DNA from: Nonomuraea ceibae
Lineage (GTDB): Bacteria; Actinomycetota; Actinomycetes; Streptosporangiales; Streptosporangiaceae
NCBI RefSeq assembly: GCF_019396325.1
Contig: NZ_JAHKRO010000049.1
Coordinates: 1-63,782, forward strand
Reading direction: 5' to 3'
DNA length: 63,782 bases
The notes under the pieces were generated by a model, which was given only the letters and a program-made list of their open reading frames with translations, did no database searches and was not told the DNA's origin. A program made the translations under genes and the position numbers. Below, piece by piece: positions 24,664-32,481 of the stretch. Position 1 is the stretch's first letter; each line of letters opens with the position of its first letter.

Positions 24664-27279
24664 TCACGAGCCCAGGTCGTCCCACTCCTGGAGCAGGTGG
24701 GCCGTGGCCGCCGAGGGAGCCGTGAACGACCAGCGGCCCGGCGGCAGGCTCAGCGCGCACCCCCCGCCGGCCAGCCTGGTGACCGGCAGCTGCTCGTTCA
24801 GGCCCATGAGGAAGGTGCCGTTCACGGTCATCCCGTCCCACGCGCCGCGTACGGGCAGCACCGCGCGGGCGCTCACGCCCTCCGGGACGGCGAAGGTGAA
24901 CTGGACCCCGCCGGGCCCGGCCCGCCAGCCCGACTCGACGGTTCCCGAGGCGCTCGCGTAGCGGGCGTGCGCCTGGCGCAGCAGCGGGACCGGGCCGGGG
25001 CGCAGCAGCAGCTCGCCGAAGCCGCCGCCCGTCCCGCGCGGGTCGTCGCCCAGGCCCGCCACGTGCCGGAACATCCAGTCGCCCACGCAGCCGTAGGCGT
25101 AGTGGTTGAAGGAGTTCATCGCCGGCGTCTGCAGGCCGTGGCGGTGGTGCCAGGCGTCCCAGCGCTCCCACATGGTCGTCGCCCCGGCGCGGAGCTGGTA
25201 GCGCCAGGACGGGTAGCCCTCCTGGTTGAAGATCCGGCACGCCAGGTCGTGGTGTCCGGTCTCCGACAGCACCGGCAGCAGCAGCGGGGTGCCGACGAAG
25301 CCCGTCATCAGCCGGTGCCCGTCGGCGCGGACCAGCTCGGCCAGCGCCCGCGCCGACGCGGCCCGGTCCTCCGGCGCGACCAGGTCCCAGGCGAGGGCGA
25401 CGGCGTAGCCGGTCTGCGTCTCGGTGCGCAGCCTCGGCCCGTCGAGGAAGGCCCGCCGGAACGCGCCGGACACGCGGGCGGACGCCTCGGCGTACTCCGC
25501 CGCGTGCGGCTCGCCGAGCACGCCGGCCGCGTGCGCGATCAGGCGGAGGCTGCGGGCGAGCGCGGCGGTGGCGATGAGGTTCCTGGGCGTCTCGACCGTG
25601 CCGGGGGCCAGCCAGTCGCCCAGCGCCCGGCCCGGCCGGACGCCGTCCTCGGCCTGGGCCAGGCAGTAGGCGGCCCAGCGCCGCATCGGGTCGTACGCGC
25701 GGCGCAGCGTGCGGTCGTCGCCGTAGCGCCGCCACAGCAGCCACGGCACCTCGACCAGCGCGTCCGACCACACGGGGGAGTCGTAGCCGTACTCCGGCAG
25801 GACCGGCGCGACGTGCGGGACCGCGCCGTCGGCCCGCTGCCCGTCGATCAGCGACGTCACCCACCCGGACAGGAACGCCTGCGTGTGCCGCAGGAAGCTG
25901 AGCGTCGAGCCGAACACCGAGATGTCGGCCGTCCAGCCGGTCCGCTCGTCGCGCTGCGGGCAGTCGGTCGGCACGCCCACCAGGTTGCCGTCCGCCGACG
26001 CGCCGATGTTGGCGACGAGCTGCCGGACGGCCGGATCGCTCACGGTCAGCGAGCCGGTGACGGCCATCGCCGACGACAGCAGCACCGCCTCCAGGTCGTC
26101 CGGCGTCAGCGCGCCGGGAAAGCCGGTGATCTCGGCGTAGCGGAACCCGTGCAGCGTGAACGCGGGCTCCACCTCGTGCCGGCCGGGCCCGAGCAGGAAC
26201 TCGTCGCACTGGTCCGCGGTGCGCAGGTTGTCGGTGTAGAGCCGCCCGGTCGCGGTCAGCTCCTCCCCGTGCCGCACCACGATCCGCACCGGGCCCGGCG
26301 CGTCGACGCGCAGCCGGACGCGCCCGACGACGTTGCGCCCGAAGTCGGCCACCTGGACGCCCGGCGCGGGCTCGGTCACGCACACGGCGGGCACCGTGCC
26401 GATCACCCGCACCGGGGGAGCGGGGTCGGCCTCCACGAGGACCCCCGGGACGCCCACCGGCTCAGCCGCCCCGCCCTGGGGGAACGGGGTCTGCACGGTC
26501 TCGCCCATGATCAGGTCGGCGCGCGGGCGGCCGAGGTCGTGCCGGGTCCAGGCCGCGCCCGTCGCGCACACCCGCCGGACCCCGGCGCCGTCCCGCACGA
26601 GCACCTGGGCGCTGACGGCCGGCCGGTCGCCGTAGCGGCCCGGCCCGCCGCCGGCCACGTGACCCGCGTACCAGCCGGGCGCCAGCCACAGCTCCAGCTC
26701 GTTCTCACCCGGCACGAGCAGCCGCGTGAGCTCCAGCAGCCGGTAGCGGACCCGGTGACCGTAGTCGGTCCAGCCGGGGGCCAGCTCCTCCTCGCCCAGC
26801 CGCACCCCGTTGAGCAGCGCCCGGTAGACGCCCAGCGCGGTGGCGGCCAGCCAGACGCGCCCGGGCCGCGAGGTGAACGACCCGCGCAGGCTCACCGCCG
26901 CCCGCGGATCGCCCGCCAGCCACGGGGCGTCCCACCCGCCGCCCGCCCGCAGGCCCGTCGTGAACGCGCCGGCTGCGTGCCCGTCCACACTCCACGTGTA
27001 CGGCGTCAGCGGCGCCAGCAGGTCGTCCGGCACGTCCACCAGGTGCGACCCGGCCGGGACGGACGACCGCCACACCTCGCGCCCTTCGGCGCGCAGCGTC
27101 ACGGCGGCCTCCTCGGCGAGCCGGGCGTTCCACGACAGCCGGGGCGACGGCTCGTCCACGCCCACGGGATCGGCCAGACCGCACGTCAGGCCCGCCTGCG
27201 GGCCGGGCGGGACCGGACGGATGAGCGGCGCCTGCGCGCCCGAGACCTGCGCGCCGAGCACCCCCGATTCCCCGTTCAC
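24664..27279 (-). CDS. GH78 alpha-L-rhamnosidase
   Basis: An 871-aa glycoside hydrolase. The N-terminal Ig-like domain (PSPRLSWNARL) and two beta domains (about 100-330) precede an (alpha/alpha)6 barrel with CPQRDERTGWTADISVF, where Glu of DERTGW is the expected general acid. The downstream NHYAYGCVGDWMFRHVAGL is also diagnostic of GH78. There is no signal peptide, so rhamnosides are cleaved after import. Start GTG (27277-27279) overlaps the stop of the upstream serine-hydrolase gene as GTGA. It is the last gene of the binding-protein/permease operon that starts at 31238. Substrate inferred from family: terminal alpha-L-rhamnosyl groups of plant glycosides or polysaccharides. Confidence 0.9.
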   Translation of the reverse strand: MNGESGVLGAQVSGAQAPLIRPVPPGPQAGLTCGLADPVGVDEPSPRLSWNARLAEEAAVTLRAEGREVWRSSVPAGSHLVDVPDDLLAPLTPYTWSVDGHAAGAFTTGLRAGGGWDAPWLAGDPRAAVSLRGSFTSRPGRVWLAATALGVYRALLNGVRLGEEELAPGWTDYGHRVRYRLLELTRLLVPGENELELWLAPGWYAGHVAGGGPGRYGDRPAVSAQVLVRDGAGVRRVCATGAAWTRHDLGRPRADLIMGETVQTPFPQGGAAEPVGVPGVLVEADPAPPVRVIGTVPAVCVTEPAPGVQVADFGRNVVGRVRLRVDAPGPVRIVVRHGEELTATGRLYTDNLRTADQCDEFLLGPGRHEVEPAFTLHGFRYAEITGFPGALTPDDLEAVLLSSAMAVTGSLTVSDPAVRQLVANIGASADGNLVGVPTDCPQRDERTGWTADISVFGSTLSFLRHTQAFLSGWVTSLIDGQRADGAVPHVAPVLPEYGYDSPVWSDALVEVPWLLWRRYGDDRTLRRAYDPMRRWAAYCLAQAEDGVRPGRALGDWLAPGTVETPRNLIATAALARSLRLIAHAAGVLGEPHAAEYAEASARVSGAFRRAFLDGPRLRTETQTGYAVALAWDLVAPEDRAASARALAELVRADGHRLMTGFVGTPLLLPVLSETGHHDLACRIFNQEGYPSWRYQLRAGATTMWERWDAWHHRHGLQTPAMNSFNHYAYGCVGDWMFRHVAGLGDDPRGTGGGFGELLLRPGPVPLLRQAHARYASASGTVESGWRAGPGGVQFTFAVPEGVSARAVLPVRGAWDGMTVNGTFLMGLNEQLPVTRLAGGGCALSLPPGRWSFTAPSAATAHLLQEWDDLGS

Positions 27280-28265
27280 GCATCGAGCCCGGTGGTGAAG
27301 GCGTTGTGCAGGCCGTCGACGTCGACGCCGGACAGGCTCGGCGCCATCACGTTGATCAGCAGCACGAAGCACGCGTCCTGCTCCGGGTACATCCACCACT
27401 GGCAGCCCGAGGCGCCGCCGTGCCCGTACAGCCGCCGTTCGAGCAGGCCGGGAGCCGAGTGGCGCAGGTTCCAGGTGAGGCCCCAGTCCTGCCCGGCGTT
27501 GACCGGGTCGGGCTGCAGCTTGACCAGGCCCGTCGTCTGCGGGGTCGTCATCGCGGCCAGGGTGGTCGGGTGGATCAGCGCGCGGTCGCCGCGCAGCAGC
27601 GCCCCGCCGAGCGCCAGCAGGTCCTCGGCGCGGGAGAACAGCGCCCCGGCCGGGTGGCGGAGCCGGACGAACGCGTCGAGGTCGAAGCCGGGCCCGAGCA
27701 GCTCGACGCCGTGGACCTCGGCCGGGTCGCAGGCCGGGTCGAACGTGATGCGCCCGCCGCCCGGCACCAGCGCGTTCAGGTCGGAGTCGACGACGCCGGC
27801 CACGTCGCGGCCGGTGACGTCGCGGATCATCTCCGCGATCCCGGCGAAGGCCAGGTTGGAGTAGTGGCTGAGCGTGCCCGCCTCGAACAGCGCCGGCGCG
27901 GTGACCAGGTGCTCCACCAGGTCGTCGGGGGTGAGCGTCTGCTCGGCGATGCCGGCGGTGTGGGTGAGCAGGTGCCACAGGGTCACGTCGGGCCGCGCGA
28001 AGCCCGGCAGCACGTCCCGCAGCGGGCGGCGCAGCGACAGCAGCCCGCGCTCGACCTGGCGCAGCGCGGCCAGCCCCACCAGCGGCTTGGTCACGGAGAA
28101 GAGCGCGAAGTGGTCGTCGGTCCTGGTCGCGCGGCCGTCGTGCGTGCCGAACGCCTCCAGCACCTGGATGCCGCCGGAGGTGGCGGCGCCGAACACCGCG
28201 CACGGCAGCCGCCCCCCGTCGATCTCGCGTCTGACCCAGTCGAGCGCGATGTCGTGCGTGGTCAT
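27276..28265 (-). CDS. Serine hydrolase, class C beta-lactamase/esterase family
   Basis: A 329-aa protein of the penicillin-binding-protein-like fold. The catalytic motifs are present: SVTK (S-x-x-K) around residue 58, YSN about 100 residues later, and GHGG near the C-terminus in place of KTG. No signal peptide, so it is cytoplasmic and not a drug-resistance enzyme; most such proteins are esterases or transacylases. ATG overlaps the stop of the upstream permease (ATGA), and its own stop overlaps the GH78 start. In a rhamnoside operon I infer removal of acyl groups from the sugar. Confidence 0.87.
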   Translation of the reverse strand: MTTHDIALDWVRREIDGGRLPCAVFGAATSGGIQVLEAFGTHDGRATRTDDHFALFSVTKPLVGLAALRQVERGLLSLRRPLRDVLPGFARPDVTLWHLLTHTAGIAEQTLTPDDLVEHLVTAPALFEAGTLSHYSNLAFAGIAEMIRDVTGRDVAGVVDSDLNALVPGGGRITFDPACDPAEVHGVELLGPGFDLDAFVRLRHPAGALFSRAEDLLALGGALLRGDRALIHPTTLAAMTTPQTTGLVKLQPDPVNAGQDWGLTWNLRHSAPGLLERRLYGHGGASGCQWWMYPEQDACFVLLINVMAPSLSGVDVDGLHNAFTTGLDA

Positions 28266-29092
28266 CCCTTGAGAGCACCTTCCGTGAGACCGGCCAGGAC
28301 GCGCTTCTGCGCGGCGACGTACACCGCCACGAGGGGCAGCGTGGTGAGCAGGACGTGGGCGAAGACGAGGTTCCAGTTCAGGCTCTGCAGGGTGCCGGAG
28401 GCGAACTGGAACAGGCTGAGCGGCAGCGTGGCGTTCGCGCTGCCCTGGAGCAGGAAGAGGGCGAAGAAGAAGTCGTTCCAGACGCTGATGACGAGGATCA
28501 CGCCGCCGACGAACAGCACCGGCCGCAGCAGGGGCAGCAGGATGCGGACGAAGACCTGCGGGCGGGAGGCGCCGTCGATGGCGGCGGCGTGCTCCAGGTC
28601 GGGCGGGAACGCCCGGACGAACCCGGTCGCCAGGAAGACCACGATGCCCACGCGGCAGCCGGTCATCGTCAGGACGTAGCCGAGCGAGCCGCCGTCCAGC
28701 GACAGGGCGCGCAGCAGGTAGACGGTCGGGATGATCGACGGCGGCAGCAGGATCGACAGGCCCATGACGAAGTAGGCCGCCTGCAGCCAGCGCGACCGGC
28801 TGCGCCCGAACGCCCAGGCCGCCGCCGCGCCGAGCAGCACCACGGCCGCCACGATCGGCACGCTCACCTTGAGGCTGTTGAGCAGCCCCGTCAGGTAGGC
28901 GCCCCGGTCGAGCACGATGCCGTAGTTCTCGGCGACCGCCCACGTGCGGGGCAGCCCGAGGCCCAGCTCGGCGGCCTCGCCCGCGGGCTTGAACGAGTTG
29001 ACGACCACGAGCCACACGGGCACGATCACCCACGGGATCGCGAACAGCGTCAGCGCCGCGTACTTGAGCGCCTGCCTGAAGGCGGGCCTCAT
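28262..29092 (-). CDS. Carbohydrate ABC transporter permease (MalG-like)
   Basis: A 276-aa permease with six helices. The EAA loop reads LEHAAAIDGASRPQVFVRILL. It ends LAGLTEGALKG. The start follows GGGAGGTGA and overlaps the stop of the upstream permease by ATGA, and its own stop overlaps the serine-hydrolase start, so the whole operon is translationally coupled. Second permease of the rhamnoside importer. Confidence 0.92.
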   Translation of the reverse strand: MRPAFRQALKYAALTLFAIPWVIVPVWLVVVNSFKPAGEAAELGLGLPRTWAVAENYGIVLDRGAYLTGLLNSLKVSVPIVAAVVLLGAAAAWAFGRSRSRWLQAAYFVMGLSILLPPSIIPTVYLLRALSLDGGSLGYVLTMTGCRVGIVVFLATGFVRAFPPDLEHAAAIDGASRPQVFVRILLPLLRPVLFVGGVILVISVWNDFFFALFLLQGSANATLPLSLFQFASGTLQSLNWNLVFAHVLLTTLPLVAVYVAAQKRVLAGLTEGALKG

Positions 29093-29949
29093 CCCGTCAC
29101 CTCCCTGCGCCGCAGCCACCACACGAGGGGCACGGCGGTCGCGATCACCAGCAGCGTCACGGTGAAGCCCAGCGCGCTCGCGGTGCCGAAGAAGCCCTGA
29201 CCCCACTGCTGGCGCATCACCACGTTCAGCGCCCGCGTGTGGTCGCCGGGCCCGCCGCCGGTGGTGGCGGCGATCACGTCGTACGCGCTCAGCGCGCCCA
29301 CCAGCGTGACCGCCACGTTGAACGTCAGCGCCGGGGCGAGCATCGGGAACACCACCCGGCGGAACCGCGTCCACGCCCCGGCCCCGTCGACGGTCGCCGA
29401 CTCCAGCAGCGACTTCGGGATCGAGTTGAGCCCCGCGATGTAGACGAGCGTGATCAGCCCGCTCCACTTCCACGCGTCGATGAACGCGACCACCACCAGC
29501 GCGGTGGCCGGTTCGCCCAGCCACGCCCACTCGATGCCGAGGAAGGAGTTGACCGCCCCGTCGGGGGCGAGCAGCCCGCGCCAGATGTAGCCGGCGGCCA
29601 GCGGCGAGATGAGCGTCGGCAGGAAGAACGCCGAGCGGAAGACGGTGTTGACCCGGCCGGTCCGCTGGAGGGCCAGCGCCAGCGAGAGGCTGACGGCGTT
29701 CTGGATGGCCATGCACAGGATCGCGTACAGCACGGTCACGGTGACCGCGTTGGCCAGCAGGTCCTGGTCGATCAGCGTGCGGACGTTGTCCAGCCCGTTC
29801 CAGGTGATCTCGGCGCGGAAGCTCGTCCACGAGGAGAACGCGAACCGGACGTTGAGCAGGAACGGGGCGACGAAGAAGACCGCGACCAGCACGATCGCGG
29901 GCAGCGCCCACGGCAGCCAGGCCGCCCTGGCCCGCGTCATGTCCCGCAT
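29089..29949 (-). CDS. Carbohydrate ABC transporter permease (MalF-like)
   Basis: A 286-aa permease. An N-terminal helix (LPWALPAIVLVAVFFVAPFL) is followed by five more, with the EAA loop LLESATVDGAGAWTRFRRVVF. The binding-protein stop overlaps ATG 29949 as TGATG, the same junction as in the operon at 4466; ATG 29955 is a possible alternative. It pairs with the permease at 28262-29092. No ATPase is encoded nearby. Confidence 0.92.
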   Translation of the reverse strand: MRDMTRARAAWLPWALPAIVLVAVFFVAPFLLNVRFAFSSWTSFRAEITWNGLDNVRTLIDQDLLANAVTVTVLYAILCMAIQNAVSLSLALALQRTGRVNTVFRSAFFLPTLISPLAAGYIWRGLLAPDGAVNSFLGIEWAWLGEPATALVVVAFIDAWKWSGLITLVYIAGLNSIPKSLLESATVDGAGAWTRFRRVVFPMLAPALTFNVAVTLVGALSAYDVIAATTGGGPGDHTRALNVVMRQQWGQGFFGTASALGFTVTLLVIATAVPLVWWLRRREVTG

Positions 29950-31238
29950 CACCATCCGGGCAGCCCCGCCGCCTTGGCCGCCTGCTCGACCTGGCCCTGG
30001 AGCTGGGTGGCGGCCTTCTGCGGGTCCTTCTGACCGGCGATCAGCTCGGACATGAGCTGCGCCAGCCCGCCCATGCCGGGGATGTCGGAGTTGAAGGCGA
30101 TGACCGCGCCGGTGTCGTACGCCTTCTTGACGTCCTGGAGCACGGATGGGACGCCCTGCGGGCCGGGCACGTCCTTGAGCACGGGGAAGGTCTTGGACGC
30201 GGCGATGTACTCGGCGTAGGCCGGGCCGGTCATGAAGCGCACGAAGTCGAGCGCCGCCTTCTCACGCGCCGGATCGCCGGTCTTGGGCAGGTAGAACGTG
30301 CCGATCGGGCCGGGCGCGTAGGTGACGAGCGGCTTGTCGCTCGACAGCCCGGCGAAGCCGACGGACTCGTCCACGATCTTCTGGTCGCCGCCCGCCGCCG
30401 CGAGGAGCGCCGGGAGCATGTCGGAGTGCTGGGCGACCATGGCCGCCTTCCCCGTGACGAGGGCCTTCATCGAGTCCTCGAACTTGGCGGTGACGATGTC
30501 CTTGTTGAAGCAGCCGTCGGCCTGCAGCTTGGCGTAGGCGCTCAGCCCGGCGACGAAGGGCGAGCCCGCGTCGGCCAGCGTGCTGGTGTGGCTCGCGATG
30601 GCCTTGCCGTACGCGTTGCCCTGGTTGGCGCCGGCCAGGTAGAGGATGGGCAGGATCTGCACCGGCCAGATCGACCCGCCCGACTCGAAGACCGGCGTGA
30701 CCCCGGCGGCCTTGAGCCCGGTGCAGGCGGCGGACAGCTCGGCGAAGGTGGTGGGCGGGGTCAGCCCGGCCTCGGCGAAGACCTTCTTGTTGTAGTAGAG
30801 GCCGAACACCTGGGGGAAGCCGGTGATGGCGGCGTAGACCTTGCCGTTCACGGCCCCGGCGGCCTGGTAGAGGTCCCCGGACCTGGCGATGTACGCCTCG
30901 CCGGTCAGCTCGCGCAGGTTCTCGGCCGGGTTGAGGGCCAGCAGGCCGCTCACCGTCGCGTGATACTCCAGGATGTCCGGGCGCTCGCCGGTGGCCCACT
31001 TGGTCTGGGTGGTGTCCTCGAAGCCGTCGGACGGGATCGACACGAGCTCGATCGTGTGGCCGGACTGCTTCTCGAACTTCTCGTACATCTCCAGCAGCGC
31101 CGCCGGGTCCGCGCTGTTGTGCCAGAGGGTCAGCTTCACCTGACCGGTCCCCTCCGGGGCGGACGACCCGCAGCCGGAGACGGACAGGGCGAGGACGGCG
31201 CCGATCGCCGCGCCGAGCAGACGGGATGGTGCTCTCAC
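29949..31238 (-). CDS. ABC transporter sugar-binding lipoprotein
   Basis: A 429-aa family 1 solute-binding lipoprotein. The signal peptide RAPSRLLGAAIGAVLALSVSGC ends in the lipobox SVSGC. GTG 31238 is chosen because AGGAG lies 7 nt before it; a longer in-frame extension would cross the operator. It is the first gene of the rhamnoside operon and is divergent from its LacI regulator, with an operator at 31274-31287 just upstream. Confidence 0.92.
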   Translation of the reverse strand: MRAPSRLLGAAIGAVLALSVSGCGSSAPEGTGQVKLTLWHNSADPAALLEMYEKFEKQSGHTIELVSIPSDGFEDTTQTKWATGERPDILEYHATVSGLLALNPAENLRELTGEAYIARSGDLYQAAGAVNGKVYAAITGFPQVFGLYYNKKVFAEAGLTPPTTFAELSAACTGLKAAGVTPVFESGGSIWPVQILPILYLAGANQGNAYGKAIASHTSTLADAGSPFVAGLSAYAKLQADGCFNKDIVTAKFEDSMKALVTGKAAMVAQHSDMLPALLAAAGGDQKIVDESVGFAGLSSDKPLVTYAPGPIGTFYLPKTGDPAREKAALDFVRFMTGPAYAEYIAASKTFPVLKDVPGPQGVPSVLQDVKKAYDTGAVIAFNSDIPGMGGLAQLMSELIAGQKDPQKAATQLQGQVEQAAKAAGLPGW

Positions 31239-31273
31239 GCCCGTGCTCCTGTTCACATAGGGGGGTTGGTTGT

Positions 31274-31287
31274 GTAGAACGTTCTCC
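31274..31287. promoter_or_regulatory. LacI-type operator near the binding-protein start
   Basis: GTAGAACGTTCTCC contains the perfect palindrome AGAACGTTCT with a central CG. It resembles the second site at 31371-31384 (GTAGTTCGTTCTAC), and together they suggest the consensus GTAGAACGTTCTAC. It lies 36 bp upstream of the binding-protein start codon on the minus strand. Confidence 0.65.
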
Positions 31288-31370
31288 ATTGTTAGGGCAC
31301 AAGATAATCGCCCGTCAAGAGGTAGACCTGAGCATCGATCCGAGTTAGCCTCCTCCCTCAGAAAGATCGT

Positions 31371-31384
31371 GTAGTTCGTTCTAC
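31371..31384. promoter_or_regulatory. LacI-type operator near the lacI start
   Basis: GTAGTTCGTTCTAC has 4-bp outer arms GTAG/CTAC and a central CG. It is the partner of the site at 31274-31287, with centres 97 bp apart. It ends 17 bp before lacI, so the repressor can control itself and the divergent operon. Confidence 0.6.
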
Positions 31385-31401
31385 GAGAGAAAGGACGGCG
31401 T

Positions 31402-32412
31402 GTGCCGAGCGGACGGGTGACGATCGCCGACGTGGCCAGGCGGGCCGGAGTGTCCACGGCGGCCGTGTCCAAGGTGGTGCGCGGCGCCTACGGCGTGAGC
31501 GCGGAGATGCAGGCCAGGGTGTCGCAGGCCATCGACGAGCTGGGCTACCGCCCGCACGCCGCGGCCCGCGCCCTGCGCGGACGCACCTACACGCTCGGCG
31601 TCATGCTCTCCGACACCCGTAACCCGTTCTTCCCCGACATCATCGAGGGCGTCACCGGGCACCTGAGCGACACCCAGTACCAGGTGCTGCTCGGCCCCGG
31701 CGGGATCGAGCCCAGGACGCAGGCCCGGATGACCGACGCCATGATCGACCGGAGCATGGACGGGCTCATCCTGATCTCCCCGGTCATGACGGACGCCGAG
31801 CTCACCGCCATCGCTACGGCCGTCCCCGTCGTCGTGGTGGGGCGGCACGGCGGCTCCGCCGCCTACGGCGCGGTCGTCGACGACGACGTCATGGGGGCCA
31901 GGCTCGTGGTCGACCACCTGGTCGGGCTCGGGCACACCCGGATCGCGCACATCACCCACCTGGAGCGCGCCCGTGCCCAGGGGCTCCCGCACACGGTACG
32001 CGCCGAGGGCTACCGCCAGGCGATGCGCGCCCACGGGCTGGCCGACGACGTGCTGGCGACCTCCTTCACCGAGGAGGGCGGCTACGAGGGCGCGCGGCAA
32101 CTGCTCGCCCGCGCCGACCGGCCCACCGCGATCTTCGCCGGGGCCGACATCGCGGCGCTCGGCGTGCTGCGCGCCGCCGACGAGGCGGGCCTGTCGGTGC
32201 CGGAGGACCTGTCGGTCGCCGGCTACGACAACATCGGCATCGCCTCGCTCAAGCGCATCTCGCTCACCAGCGTCGACCAGGACGGGCAGGCCATCGGGGC
32301 GATCGCCGCGCAACTGCTCGTCGAACGCATCGAGGGCCGGACCCGGTCGGTGACCTCGTCGGTCTCGCCGACGCTGATCGTCCGGGGCACCACAGGCCCG
32401 CCCCGCCACTGA
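31402..32412 (+). CDS. LacI-family transcriptional repressor
   Basis: A 336-aa regulator. Helix-turn-helix VTIADVARRAGVSTAAVSKV at residues about 5-24, then the sensor domain with LGVMLSDTRNPFFPDIIEG. GTG 31402 follows GAAAGGA. It is divergent from the rhamnoside import operon with paired operators in the 163-bp intergenic region. Likely inducer: rhamnose or a rhamnoside. Confidence 0.92.
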   Translation: MPSGRVTIADVARRAGVSTAAVSKVVRGAYGVSAEMQARVSQAIDELGYRPHAAARALRGRTYTLGVMLSDTRNPFFPDIIEGVTGHLSDTQYQVLLGPGGIEPRTQARMTDAMIDRSMDGLILISPVMTDAELTAIATAVPVVVVGRHGGSAAYGAVVDDDVMGARLVVDHLVGLGHTRIAHITHLERARAQGLPHTVRAEGYRQAMRAHGLADDVLATSFTEEGGYEGARQLLARADRPTAIFAGADIAALGVLRAADEAGLSVPEDLSVAGYDNIGIASLKRISLTSVDQDGQAIGAIAAQLLVERIEGRTRSVTSSVSPTLIVRGTTGPPRH

Positions 32413-32457
32413 GAACGCCCGGCCGCGCATCGGGGGACTGTCGCGGACCACGTATTA

Positions 32458-32465
32458 AAACGTTT
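32458..32465. promoter_or_regulatory. LacI-like palindrome before the M28-like gene
   Basis: AAACGTTT at 32458-32465 is an 8-bp palindrome containing the AACGTT core also seen in operators at 31274 and 52323-52442. It is 16 bp before the start of the secreted protein gene at 32482, in a 69-bp gap after lacI. Short, so it could be chance. Confidence 0.35.
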
Positions 32466-32481
32466 CGTTGGAAGGACCCCC

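Noticed and set aside
27276..28265. Antibiotic-resistance beta-lactamase
   Set aside because: No signal peptide and the gene is embedded in a rhamnoside operon; family members of this type are mostly esterases.
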